Source of the DNA: Corylus avellana
Lineage: Eukaryota; Streptophyta; Magnoliopsida; Fagales; Betulaceae
Reading direction: 5' to 3'
Assembly (NCBI RefSeq): GCF_901000735.1
Contig: NC_081544.1
Location: 31,428,095-31,492,094, forward strand
Length of the DNA stretch: 64,000 nt
Both the position numbers and the translations under genes were made by a program. How positions within the stretch are numbered: the stretch's first letter is position 1; each line of letters starts with the position of its first letter. The notes under the pieces were generated by a model, which searched no databases, had not been told where the DNA came from, and was given only the letters and a program-made list of their open reading frames with translations. This document shows, one piece after another, positions 1 to 12,239 of this stretch.

Positions 1-719
1 CAGATAAAGAGAGAGGCAACCGCATGCTCCCCATTCATATCCTTGCTGATAAATCTCCCTGTTAGCCTCAGCAGTTGTTCTTTTAGATCTGAAATTCTGA
101 ACATTTTTAACTTTCAATGGTTTTACGAAAGGTTGGTCCATTGATTTATCGCTTCTAAACTGTACAAGGAAGAAAAGGATGTCTTCCGTGAAGTTGTGTG
201 CGCATATAGCACTTTGATAGGCTTTCTATGATTTCTTTTCAACCATTGTTTATTTGAACAACCTGAAGTAAATAGTGTATCTGCCTGTCTGATTTATGTT
301 GAAGGCCATTTTATGTGTAATTGTCCATCTACAATTGGTAATTTTTTTGTCCTTTTTAAAAAAAATAAATAAATAAAAAATAAAATTAATAGTATATTTG
401 TTATACTGATAATGATATATATAAGCTACATTATCAAGTAGTACATGCCAATTGGCTGTCTAATTGCTATAGACTTGCATATTTCTAATTGGTGAATGTT
501 GTCCCAAAATTCTTCCTCAAGAAATTGAAGCCCTTGTACTGTACAACAAATTCACGAGAGACCACAAGTATTTTTATCCAGTGTCCTATATTCCCCTTTC
601 ACTTGAAAACTAGTTTTAGTTATATCCGATTGCTACATAGTTGGTTATGGTTTTAAACTTTGATATTTATTTATGCCTTTAAAATTAAATGACCAGAAAG
701 GCTGTTATACTGGTTTCAG
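1..719. other. Intron of the RUS3-like gene
   Basis: No coding exon was found here. The first visible RUS3 exon begins at 720 with two bases that complete a glycine codon, so an upstream exon ending in G is required, and no sequence matching the expected preceding DUF647 segment is present. The stretch is AT-rich intron sequence. Confidence 0.6.
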
Positions 720-3700
720 GAATGTTGATGGACCTCGTTTCCCCTTTGTTTCCTTCGGCTTTCGTGCTTGTAGTTTGCCTGGGGAGTCTATCACGATCAT
801 TCAGTAAGTATCTGTTTTCTCTAATCGAACAATTTGAAGAACTACTAAGATCTATTGACAGCTTCTAGTCAACTGTTTATTTTTGTTTTCCCAACTGTGT
901 GATTTAAAAAATTACACCTGTTCTTTCTGCCTTGTACTGCTGAATTTATATACATTGATGTCAGTTTTGATGTCGACATCATTTTCACTACTAAAGCTGC
1001 CAACTGGCTTACATTTGTTTGAATCTCTGTAATACTTTTCCATTTTTACAATGATTTTTTCATAAGTAATAGAAATTTTATTGCCAAAAGGTGAAAGTCT
1101 AGTACACAGGAATTGATTTTACAATAATATTTGAGAAATACTAGGGGTATCAAATCTTTTACCAAGAAAATTGTACCAAAATGATATGAACCTCATTCAT
1201 GGGTACTCGTTACATTTATCTTAATTAATTGTTTTGTTTTTCTCCAATGAATGAGATACACATCAGTTTAGTAAGCCTCTCTTGTTAAAAAATTTGGTAT
1301 CTATAGCATTTCTCATAATATTTATACCTTTATATCCTTTAAAATGTTTTCGTCAAATAAAATAAAAGGAAAAAGAGGCTGAAAGGGAGCTGTGGTCATA
1401 ATCTTTTTCTTTTTTCTTTTTTCTTTTTTTTTTGTGACTCCATCACTTTTTTCTAAATGGTGTTCCTAATTAGCTGGTGTTGCAAGTGGAGCAACTAGAG
1501 CTGCTTTGACACAGCATTTTGCTCTTCAGAGTAATGCTGCAGATATATCTGCCAAGGTACTGCTGCTGCTTTTCTACTAGTGGATGAGAACCATGGAAAC
1601 TTATATTCAATTAGCTAGCATTGACTGTTGACTTGCTTTTATATGATGCTGATAGGAAGGAAGTCAAGAGACAGTGGCAACAATGATTGGCATGGCTTTG
1701 GGAATGGTTCTTGCTCGCATTACAATGGGGCATGCACTAGCTATTTGGTTTTCTTTTCTGTCTCTCACCCTGTTCCACATGTATGGTAGGTTCTTCTACA
1801 TAATTGCTGACATGGAAACTTCTCTTTGACCATGGCACCTGTCATGCACCTTCTGAGTAATGCTAAATGTCCCCATTGTGCCACTCAAAAAATGATGTGG
1901 CTTTTAAAATCACTATTGGATCAAAATTCAATAGTGATTTATCACAAATTCAATAGTGATTTTAAAAACCATGTCATTATTCGCACCTTCCAGGAGCCCT
2001 TATGACATTTAAATCTGTGGGTCGAGGCTGTGTGGAGTTAATTATATGTTCTATCTTAGTTTTGTGAAATTACATTATTTAATTTTAAATCTGTCTGTGT
2101 GTGGATTTATACTAAAGCCTTGTTCAACAATACTATTCTTTTTTGGCAGCAAACTACAAGGCTGTCAGGTGCCTTGCATTGAATTCATTAAATGCTGAGA
2201 GGAGCTCAATTCTTTTGGAGCATTTCATGAAAAATGGCCTAGGTAGTCCTTTGTTGGTTGTTTGCCTAGGGCCAACTAAGTTTGTTCTTCCTTTCTCCTG
2301 CTTTTTCAACTTATTGTTGAATTGAGTTCCTAAATTGAAGTGTCTCGATAACCAGCAATTGTTTGGCCACTGTACACAGTCAAAGTTCTTACCATTCCAT
2401 GTCTTTTAGGATCAAATTTTCAACTGATACAATCAACAGATTCAAGCTGGCTCCGTTGATTTTGTTCTGGTCTTGTTTGTTGACACAATCCACATTCTAT
2501 ATTACATGAGTACTAAAATATATATATATATATATATATATTTTTAATTTAATACAAACTCACCATCATGTTTTTTTGAGGCTTGATTTAAGTTTCTTAA
2601 GCCTCCGTTTTATGTTTTAATGAGACTTGGCGCTTACATCTGAATTCTTTTTCCAGTTCTCTCACCTGAAAAAGTCTCTAGGATGGAGCATGTGCTACCA
2701 ATGTGGACCACTTCATGGAGCTCAAAGAGTGCTAAACAAATGCACATGCAAGTACACTTTGGTGCGAGGGTGTCTTCATTTAATCACCTGGAACTGTGAG
2801 TTTTTAAAATTCATTTAGACGTTGGGGTTCATCTTCCATCTAGGACTATTTGTTGTTTAAAGAGCAGTGATGTTCTGCTGGTGCTCCTGCAACAACTTTT
2901 GTGGGAAGGCACCTCAATCATTGGATCGCTGCTTTTTATATCTCGAAGCATTTTGCCATTCAAGACCATGGCTTGACTCTCAATATACTTATAACAGAAA
3001 CAGCTTTGAGCGGGCTCCTTTAACCTCACTGCTCTTAATTAATTTCATAATAATGCACAAAATTGACAAGTCGGGCAATATTGTTGAACAGGATGGACCT
3101 GTTGCATTCTGCTGGATCTCATTATAAGAAAGGTTGAGCTCTACTTAGTACTTTCCAGCAAATGAATTATCTATTAAATCTCTAGCTCATTAGTTGTTCT
3201 TTTGGTCTTCACAGCAAAGTACTTGCTAGTGGAGAAGAAGGGTATCGTCAGTGCTATTTTGCATAAAGACTCGACAGCTGCAGATGCCTTGCAGTCATTT
3301 TTTCATGCACTTGTTATGGCAAGTCTTACGGAAAAAAGCAAGTCTGTGCATTTGGAGAGCCAATCATGGATGGATAAAGAGTATGGAGTTTTTATTCAAA
3401 AGGTACATCTTTAATGTTTTCCCTTTACCTTAACAAGTTGCATATTTTCATCTCCCATTACCAAATAGCATCATGCATTATGCCCATTTGTGAAATACTC
3501 CGGTCCCATATTGGGAAGACGAGTAGTCTACAGAGTTGGTGGTTTATAAAGATACTTATAGGTGTTAAGTCTCACATTGCTTATTTACTAAGTGAAATTG
3601 ATTTTATAAGTGATTCTAGAGAAGCTCTAAATTAACTTTTTTTGGGATGATAGTGCAAATGTAACTGGTACTTTTCCCTAAGCCGTGCATTACCTAAAAT

Positions 3701-4114
3701 ACTATCTTTTTTCACAATGGTAGAAATCTATCTCCACCAGTGGCTGGGTATCCAGTAATCCTTGATCTTGGCATGTCTGTTGGGTCCCACCCTGGTGCTG
3801 TTGCATCAAGATAAAGGGTTGGATTCTCCAAATGCTGTAGAGCTGTAGAGCATGCCTGATATCTATTATTTATCGGAAAAGTGCTGTGCCTCTCCGTATA
3901 TTGGTGTGGCTACCAAAAAAAAAAAAAATGCTCACTCATGAAAACATATTAATATTTTGCTGTCAATTCAGAGGCACGGCTTGTTGTGTATATATTGATT
4001 TTCATTTTTTTGCAGCTAAGGTCCTCAGGTTGGAAAACAGAACGGCTCCTATCACATTCTATCATTTGGAAGGCCAACTGGATCTGTGGGCCTTTAGATT
4101 CAAAGATTGACTAG
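720..4114 (+). CDS. RUS3: Root UVB sensitive (DUF647) protein, RUS3-like, 3' part
   Basis: C-terminal 284 residues of a DUF647/RUS family protein; the 5' exons lie left of the window. Exons read as 720-803, 1474-1556, 1656-1785, 2150-2242, 2657-2795, 3092-3132, 3215-3402 and 4016-4114, all with matching phases and GT-AG borders. The fourth to sixth exons carry a small 41-bp exon that restores frame between the DUF647 core and the tail. Recognisable segments are MLMDLVSPLFPSAF, the GVASGATRAALTQHFA stretch, ETVATMIGMALGM and the hydrophobic AIWFSFLSLTLFHMY, followed by a divergent C-terminal tail ending in DSKID. RUS proteins are plant membrane or plastid-associated proteins; RUS1 and RUS2 act in UV-B responses and auxin transport, while RUS3 has no settled biochemical role. 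Assignment to RUS3 rather than another paralogue rests on remembered similarity and on its neighbours, so family is sure and member is moderately sure. Confidence 0.88.
1891..1979. repeat. Short hairpin MITE-like repeat (family A, copy 1)
   Basis: Imperfect inverted repeat with arms reading about ATGATGTGGCTTTTAAAATC and its complement, around a core with repeated AATAGTGATT. It lies in an intron of the RUS3-like gene. Related copies lie at 12151-12237, 30174-30246 and 31001-31088. Confidence 0.6.
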
Positions 4115-5260
4115 GCAATTTTTTGTCAGTCGCATAAAACATCGGTTATAAGAGGTGACATTGGCGCCATTGGTGGGATCCTGTTTGATCAGTGGGGATG
4201 ACAGACAATCTTGACAGAGGAACACAGACAACTCTGTTAGACAGCTCTGTTATTCATGGGTGCATTGCGATTTTGGGAGGATGGGGATCTAACCGGTGCC
4301 TCCAGCCGCCGCCAATACATTATTTTTCGCAGCAACATGGATACTTATTTTCTCACCATTTTTTGAAGACTTAAGGTTTCAACAACTCTAATGCTAAGCT
4401 CAACTTGCAAGATCCCAACTTTGTCTGTTCATCCATGCCTTGGATGGTGCGAATGAGTGCACCAAATTAGCAATCTGCATGAGTTGATTTTAGTCCAATT
4501 ATTTGGACATAAAAAACAGCCTTGATTATGCTTTTGGACATTTTTGTGTGTCAAGCAAATTAAGATATCCTCCTCTATTATTCATAGCAAAATAATGGAC
4601 AAATGTATAATTTTTTGGTCGCACTTGGGTCGAGGACAGATCTTGAATCCATACTTGATACTCTTAGTTTATATATAAAAAAATAATGCTGTTTGTCGAT
4701 TTTTTTTTATTTCATTTCCCAATCTATTGCTATTTACGAGTATAAGTTGTATAACACACAAGACTCCATCTTGGCAAAGCTAGAGTGGCTTGAGGTTGAA
4801 GCTTTTTTTGAATGACGTTTGCTAGGTAGAGCATGGAAGTTAAAGTGATTTAAAGAAGAAAAAGTATGTATAATGCATGTCATCATATTACTGTGAACAT
4901 TATGGAATTCACATACTTGAAAGAAATTTATAAAGGACATAGAAGTAAAGATTCCAAATACATTCATTGGCAGTACCTATATCAACCACTGCATGCTGAC
5001 AGAGATCCATTTAAGAATTTAATTTATATTTTGGTTTATCTTATTATCCCCCCCACCCCTCTTTTACCAGTGACTAATTACAATTCTGCACTCGAATATG
5101 AGGAATGGCCTTTACTCTTGACATGCCTATTTGCATCTCAACCAATCAACAAAGCAGCAGTGTGTGTATGCCTGTCCTTGACAATTTTATTATCTTTTTT
5201 TTTTATATGTATATATCATTTATGCTTTGTGCAATTTCCAGAACCTTTTCAGCTGCATAC
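4115..5260. other. Convergent 3' intergenic region
   Basis: Space between the stop codons of the convergent RUS3-like and ureide permease genes. It should hold both 3' UTRs. A 183-residue open frame at 4866-5417 has no family resemblance and overlaps the last permease exon antisense, so I do not call a gene. No repeat with clear ends was seen. Confidence 0.6.
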
Positions 5261-7456
5261 TTATTTTCGGTGCCCTGATGATGCCATAAGAACTGCAACA
5301 GCTACAATAAACATAAACAACATGCTGATGAGCAATGCATATGTTCTTCTAGATGATCTCCGATACTCTCCAAAGAGAACTATGCCCCAGAAGGTGCTCA
5401 CAAGTGGAAGAGCCTGATATCACCCCAAAGAAAGGAATTATCAGTACCATCATTGTATGGACACATTATGTATGCACATGCTAAGTTGCATATGTAATAA
5501 AACTAACCTGAACAGCATCTGCTGCTGCATATCCTGCAGCTTGACCTCCCATAAATTGAAGACCATTCCCAAACCCACACAAGATCCCGGCCAAAAGGGC
5601 CCAGCCTCGGCCATCCCAGTCTCTCAGGTAAGCCCTGAGAGATGATCTGGGTAAATTTAGTACAGGGTAGTAAAGGAAGGTGATGTTTAGAATGATGGCG
5701 ATGACAAAACAAGAGACTGAGAAGTAGAAAAATGCAGTATAGACAGACAAGCGAGGAACCCCTTCCTTTAAGGTGTGCCATTGATCATTTGTTGCCAAAT
5801 TGAATGCTGGAGAGAAAAGAGAGAAGCAGAGACCAGCAAAGAAACTTATGGCCAAACCAATGAAAGTGTTCTTCCCAAAAACCTGCAATCAGAATCATAC
5901 CCTCTACTGTAAGCACCGCTAAATCCATAGATATATTTTTCCATATAAACATAGTGGTGAGCAATTCATTCCAAAGAAATGGGCCACTCGATTAGTAAAG
6001 AGATTCTGTGCAGTTATCAGCTCATAACCTCATGTATAATTGCTCCATATTGGTTATTTGCATGTGGGAGATGTATAAATGAGTTTACTATAAGTGTAGA
6101 TTAATGCTATCCTTAATGAATCAAAACCACCAACCTTAATTGCTCTTCTGTTTTCAAGTTCTATGAGGAAACCTGCAGTCCCAAATTTGGCCTTCTCTAC
6201 AGAACCACTTACATTTTCAAGATCCGTCGCTCCAACTATTTGACAGTCCAAGATTGTAAGAAAAAGGCAAAATTACAAGTTTTGATAAAAAGAAAGGTGC
6301 CCAAAGATAGGAAACTAAAATTCTAAAGAGTTCCTTACCATCTTTTGTAGTTGTTTCTTTAAACTTGGAAACACCCATAGCCCTGTCAAAAGATTTGGTT
6401 TGCAGAAGCATCAGTGTTATATGATAAATATTGCATAAGAAGAAAGAAAGGAATCCCTGATGCAATTGAAATTTTACTAAAACACGACCTAATCCTAACA
6501 AACTCATTTAAAGGAACCATCAAGGTAAGCATTAAGAAAGAAAATCACAGCTGCATTTCATTTCCAGAAAAGAAAACACTCCTTAAAAAATTCACTTGCT
6601 TTTCAAAAGGAAACTTCTTTTAATTTTAGATCTTTATACTTTTATTTGCTGCTGGTTATCATGAATGGGGTTTTGCACATACTTATCATTTATCCAACCA
6701 TATGCAACTAATGCAAGTACTCCATTAACATACCACATCATGCAAAAATTGTAATAATTCACACCCAGAAAACAATAGTGATTTTTTTTCATTTTCCTTT
6801 TCTGATGGTGTTTTCCAAGGGAAGAAACCAGAGCCAAAAGAACCAAGAGAAGAGAAGCATTTATCACCTCAATATTGACCACATTTTTCCGTATTATAAA
6901 AGTGACAAAAGCTGATATGAAGAAATCTCAACCATCTAATTTCAAAACAATGGTTGGGATTTGAGGAAATCTACTTGGTAGAATACCCTATGAATTCAGA
7001 GAATCCTAATCCACTCATATACGAATCAATTGGGCCATACTTATTATCAATAAAAGAAAATTTTATTCCAAATCAGCATAATTCCATTTATAACTATGAA
7101 GGAAAGGAGCATACTCCGTTCCTGCTATATCACTTGACAAACTGTTGAGCTTTTCTTTATTATCAGCTGCATTGGATGTGTGAACAGCAGAGGCAAGACA
7201 AACAGCAATCAAGAAGCAACCAACCCCAGGGAAAAGAATCTCAGCTTTGTTGATTTTGTCATCCAAAAAGTAGTTCATGGTTGTGCCTGTTACAATTAGA
7301 GCAGAGATAATAATGAAAAACTAACAACCTTGCCAAGCTTTTATTTCATGGTTCTTCGATATGCATATCCGAAAAGAACTGCATGCATACATATATAGGG
7401 CCTTGTGTGTGCCTGTTTTTTTGTGTGAACACGTGCATGTTCACATGCCTGTTTGT

Positions 7457-7494
<38 letters not shown>

Positions 7495-8617
7495 ATAACA
7501 ACAGTTATGCTTGAAGTGAGCACTTCTGTCACTGACAAACCAACAAAAGCCCAAGCATACTGTGTAGATAGATTACCAATGCTGAGCACCACTCCACCAG
7601 CCATGGCAAACAAAACAGAGGGCCAATTATCCTGCACCAAGCATCCTAGCAGAGTCATGAATCAGTTGTAACTGATACAAAGCCATTGAAACAAGATTCA
7701 TGGCCAAGTACGCAGTATCAATCATCTCAGAACATTCAAAACTACTTGTACTTGAGAAATACTACACAATTAAGATTAGTAATGGTACACAATTAGGACT
7801 TAAATGGGATAGGGCACTAATTTACTCAAAATGAACCACCTACACTCTAGGTTGAGCCCTTTAAGCAGACACGACATTGTTCCCAAGCAACAAAACTGAA
7901 CACAGCCAAATGACATTTCATTCAGCACCCTTCAAGAACTTCAAAGGCATTCTCATGTCCAAAGATCATCTCCTCATTACATCCCAGCATTCACAGAATC
8001 ACACATATATTTAAATGGTGTCATAGAGCTGATAACTAAACATGCACAGAAATCAGACTGGCAAGATTTAATTGCCTAAATAGTAGAAAGTCTGGAATAG
8101 AAGGATTTTCACAATCCAATAACATCCTCCGAAAACTAGGGTTGAGTCAACCTTGCCTAAATAGTAGAAAGTCTGCCATATTGTTTCACTTTGCATTGAA
8201 GAATGTACCTACTGATCCATGCTTAGATTTTCATTAGAATTAATTGTCCTTTTCCAATTTCATCTCTGGTGAGGACTCCTTTACCAAATACTAGAAATAC
8301 ATCAACTTCATGTATTCACCACATATGTAAAACTTCTTCATCTCTACAACAGTAAGAACACCACCTTTCAATATACATAGGGAACTCACCTGAGCAAGTT
8401 GAGTAAAAAAATTGGGCACTTTACTGCCTATCTCCCCAAAAGTTAAGGCAATAATGACAGCAGCCAAGAGATTTGTGATCGAATAGTCAAGGTAAGTATG
8501 TTGAGGAAGACGGCCCCGCCTTTCTAGGAGAGTCATGACAGCAGGCCATGTGCCCAAGAATAACAAGGCAAGCAGCATACATAAAATGGCACCTCCTTTG
8601 CTCTCTACCAAATACAT
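5261..8617 (-). CDS. UPS: Ureide permease
   Basis: Complete 403-residue ureide permease, a plant-specific plasma-membrane or ER transporter for allantoin and related heterocycles (uracil and other oxo derivatives in characterised members). Exons on the minus strand: 8617-8390, 7631-7493, 7286-7115, 6382-6339, 6235-6135, 5882-5508 and 5413-5261; phases agree throughout. The start MYLVESKGGA matches the conserved family start, and the first exon contains LERRGRLPQHTYLDYSIT. The Q-rich N half is followed by STQYAWAFVGLSVTEV, NYFLDDKINKAEILFPG, a variable hydrophilic central loop (exons at 6382-6339 and 6235-6135), then FGNGLQFMGGQAAGYAAADAVQ and the C-terminal LFGEYRRSSRR. About ten membrane segments are evident as hydrophobic runs. 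A 5' UTR exon probably ends at about 8640-8683, where an acceptor precedes the ATG. Exact paralogue (UPS1, UPS2, UPS5) is not resolved. Confidence 0.95.
7459..7492. repeat. (GA)n microsatellite at a splice donor
   Basis: Pure GA dinucleotide run on the plus strand, (CT)n in the permease transcript. It begins directly at the 5' splice donor after the exon ending at 7493, so intron positions +3 onward are CTCTCT rather than a normal donor consensus. Confidence 0.9.
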
Positions 8618-9996
8618 TTTCAACCCCTTATATATAACCCTCTCAGTTGATAGAGTAACCAAGGAAGGTATACCAGAAAAATCCTGCAGGAGAAATGCAA
8701 AATGAATTACTCTCTTTTATCTGGCCTTCCACATACATATTAATGCAATATTAGGCCTTGGAATGGTTCCAGACCCATGAAACATGATTAGAAATTGCTA
8801 GCTGAGAAAATCTGAAATGCAAGGACCCTCTATAAAGAGAAGAACAAAACCGTCAACTATCAAAACTTTGAATGATTCTCTAAAGACCATACACATCACT
8901 CTAACCAACTTAAAGCACAGAGGAAAAGTGGGGAGAAGAGGTCACTATTCAGAAGATTTGACTGCTGGATACTGCTCCTCATGTTTAAGAAAAGAAGAAA
9001 ACCAAAACAAAATCCCCCAACAAAGAAGCGAGTAAAAATCTGCAACTCAGAGAGCATATTGAAGAGAATAATAGGCAAATTATTAGTAATAGTGGCGAAA
9101 AACTGAGAGTATACAGAAGTCATACCATTTCAGAGCAAAATCTAATTCTTAAATTAAAAACGCAGAAACCCAACTGCCCTTTCCCTCCACCACTCACAAA
9201 TTCAAGCAAATAAGAGACGAAAAATTATCATAAGTGTCTCTAACAGTCTAACTCATATGTAACTAAAAAATGGCAAAGAGAGATGGAGAGAAGTTCACCT
9301 ACCAATCAAAGTACTCTTTCAAAACCCACAACCTGGGACACCAAAGTAGGCCACGGAGACCCCTACACACATCACAGTCACAATTACAAACCTTAGATTC
9401 TTCGTCAAAAGTTAGAAATCTACAAAAGATTCCCTTAACAGTAGGAACAAGAAATGTGTACTTTACCCAATGCAAAAACTGGCAGATATAGAGAAAGACA
9501 GACAGGATGAAGAGGCTATATAGAGAAGGAAGTTATGATACGATGTTGATGAACAGCAGTTAAAAGAATCAAAATTTCGAAAGATCTGGCTTAGTTGGAA
9601 TCTTGGGACGCGGATTCCATGGGATGCAAAGCAATTGCGTCTATGGCTTTTCCACGTGCCCTCCACAAAGTCATTAATAGCGTCCTATATGATTGAGTTA
9701 GTGAGTCAAACAAGTTGATGTCACCGGTTGACAATGTTGCACAAAAATGTCTTGACAAAATGACAAATGACAAATGCTAGTGAAAATAATTAAGCTCTCT
9801 CTTGTATTTTAATTTTTTATCACTGTAATGGTCTTTGGTAAACAACGCACGCGATGTTTGATTATGACAAGGGAGGGTGTTCCAAGAATACAGCCTCATA
9901 GGGAGTAATACATATTTTTTACTTTTTTATACTTAAAAAATAATATTTATCTTTAAATAAACAGTTGAGATGGTGCAAAACAATAGAAAAAATATA
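8618..9996. other. Upstream region of the ureide permease gene
   Basis: Probable 5' UTR exon(s), 5' UTR intron and promoter of the minus-strand permease. An acceptor-like pyrimidine tract and CAG lie just upstream of the coding start (about 8684-8700). Short open frames here look like noise. No TATA box could be assigned with confidence. Confidence 0.45.
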
Positions 9997-10345
9997 TGGT
10001 AAAGTTCACTTAACCCTCTTAAACTACCACTCCAATGATAATTTATCCCTAAAACTATCAATTGCGATAATTTACTCTCCAAACTACTAAAACAATGACA
10101 ATATACCCCCCCTCAATTTTAACAAAATAACGAAATTACCCTTACTAAAATAATAAAAAAATATATATATTAAGAGTATTTTTGTCTTATTGAAAATTTT
10201 ATAAGGGTAATTTCGTGATTTTGCTAGTATTGGGGGTACATTGTCATTGTTTTGGTAGTTTGGAAGATAAATTGTCCTAAGTGATAGTTTAAGGGGTAGA
10301 TTGTCATTGGAGTGGTAGCTTGAGGAGCTTAAGTGGATTTTACCC
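9997..10345. mobile_element. MULE-type MITE (349 bp) with 9-bp target duplication
   Basis: Long imperfect inverted repeat: the left arm (GGTAAAGTTCACTTAA onward) is complementary to the right arm ending in TTAAGTGGATTTTACC, and pairing continues through most of the element. It is flanked by a perfect 9-bp direct repeat AAAAATATA at 9988-9996 and 10346-10354. Nine-bp duplications and long terminal inverted repeats are typical of Mutator-like elements. There is no coding capacity. Confidence 0.85.
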
Positions 10346-10576
10346 AAAAATATATATAAATGACTTTGGTTTTTTTTTTTTTTTTTTTTTTTAAAGAGAT
10401 TGCATTCTTTATTAATAAGATAAGAATCAAACAAGTAAGCTACTTCCTGATTACAATATCATAGATATAATTTTAAATTTCTTTAACTCAAATTCGATTT
10501 ATGACACATTTAACCGCCTCTTTGACTAAGTTATGGGCGTTAAGTTTGCGTCCTTTTTAATGTGTTCAATTCTCTA

Positions 10577-10956
10577 AGAATAGAGATTTTCGGCTGTCTC
10601 AAGTGTCAGATAATTTACTTTTTTTTTTTTTTTCTTTTCTTTTTAAAATTGAAGAAAAGAGATATTAAAAGGGAATTTAAATTTGAAATATTAGCATCAA
10701 ATTTAAGGTATTAGTACTAAATTTGAAACATTAACACTAAATTTATGATGATCAAATCTCTTTTGGGTAATACCATCTTTAAAGGGTTAATCTTTCACCC
10801 TTAAATTTTAGTTTTGAATCCAAAAATAAGTTTTGAGGCATTCAAAACTAAATATTAACTCATACAAATTTAACTAGCAAAAAAAATAACAATTTTTTTT
10901 TTTTTTTTTTTTTTTAAATATATGTCTGAGCCGCATAGTAGGACTCATTCTCTAAT
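10577..10956. repeat. Diverged direct repeat, copy 1
   Basis: About 380 bp that recurs at 11244-11622 in the same orientation, starting AGAATAGAGATTTTCGGCTG and ending near GCATAGTAGGACTC. Both copies contain the same series of short phrases (ATATTAGCAT, AAATTTA, TTTCACCCTTAA) with many substitutions. The copies are about 290 bp apart. Confidence 0.75.
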
Positions 10957-11048
10957 ATCTCAACTATTGCATTATTGCTTTATTTTATTTTTTATTTTTA
11001 TTTTCTGAGCAAATATGAGAAAACAGTTCGTCTACCATATGACCAATT

Positions 11049-11267
11049 TTACTCCATTTTTTTGCCCATCGCTTTGACCCTATTCACAATGTGCAAGGCA
11101 TTTGCCTCCAAGATAATATTATAAAAGCTCAGCACTCTACTGAATTTCACTGCAAATAAAGTTGCCAATGTTGCCGACACAACCAACAAATTACGTGCAG
11201 TGCTACGTGCTGTCAAAACTACTTTATCATGATCTCTCCAGTGAGAATAGAGATTTTCGGCTGCCAC
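11049..11267 (-). pseudogene. LINE RNase H domain relic
   Basis: A 72-codon minus-strand frame includes LATLFAVKFSRVLSFYNIIL followed by EANALHIVNRVKA, which resembles the RNase H-like (RVT_3) tail of plant non-LTR retrotransposons, where a hydrophobic strand leads to an E-x-DAL-type motif; here the aspartate is replaced (ANAL). Only a fragment remains. It lies between and partly within the direct repeat pair. Confidence 0.55.
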
Positions 11268-11622
11268 ATCCGTGAGACATCTGACTTTTCTCTTCTTTTT
11301 TTTGTTAATTCTTTTATTTATTTTTTAAAATTAAAGAAGAAAAATATTAAAGAATAATTTAAATATGAGGTATTAGCATTAAATTTTAGATATTAACACC
11401 AAATTTAGGATGATCGAATCCCTTTTAGGTGATACCATCCCTAAAGGATTAACCTTCCACCCTTAAGTTTTAATTTTAAATCTAAAAATAAGTTTTAAGG
11501 CATTAGAAACTAAATATTAACTCATAAAAATTTAACCAAAAAAATAAATAAATAACAATTTTTTTTTAATTATTATTATTTTTAATATTTGTCCTACGCA
11601 TAGCAGGACTCCTCTAGTAATG
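11244..11622. repeat. Diverged direct repeat, copy 2
   Basis: Second copy of the repeat at 10577-10956, ending near GCATAGCAGGACTC. The pair with a retroelement fragment between could be an old tandem duplication of a LINE tail; I see no TG...CA ends or primer-binding site that would make them LTRs. Confidence 0.75.
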
Positions 11623-12150
11623 CTAATTCCTATCCATCCATGGAACTTTGGGTAGTTCTAATGAGAGTTGTTCAGACACTGAAAATCGTGGGGGCTGTTT
11701 GGCATCTGACCATTGTTATTTAATAACCTGAAACTGTAGCAAGAAGTAAAAAAAAAAAATTGTTTTACACTGATTTTTTTATTTAAATAGTAATAAAAAA
11801 AAGTAAGAATGTTGAGAGTTGAATTTGAGATGAATAGTATGAAAACTTTTTTTGGGTCATTAGCAAACATAACTGTGATTTAGGATGGTTGAACCACTCC
11901 CCAGTGAAGAGGGTATTTTTCGATCATATGCAAGGCTTAAGGTATTTAATGGGTGCAATAAATAAATTTTTTTTTTACTACTTATTTTAAATAAACAGTT
12001 AAAATCATGCTAACAATAAATAAATAAATGATTCGGCTACTCTAAACCGCCGCAAAAGAATGATTCAATGACCCCAAACTACCGTGGCACAACCACTCTC
12101 ATTGTAAGTTGAGTAATTCTACGTGACTTACTTGTGTCTTACTAAAAAAT

Positions 12151-12237
12151 AATATGACTATTAAAATCACTATTTAATTTTTTATTAATCATTTATTAAA
12201 TTTTGATAAAAAAATAATTTTAATAGCCACGTCATAT
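12151..12237. repeat. Short hairpin MITE-like repeat (family A, copy 2)
   Basis: Inverted arms ATATGACTATTAAAATCAC and its complement GATTTTAATAG-type arm ending ...CACGTCATAT. Arm pairing appears to extend outward to about 12120 and 12262. Confidence 0.55.
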
Positions 12238-12239
12238 AA

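Noticed and set aside
4866..5417. 183-codon plus-strand open frame
   Set aside because: No family resemblance, low-complexity hydrophobic stretches, and its 3' part is antisense to the last ureide permease exon.
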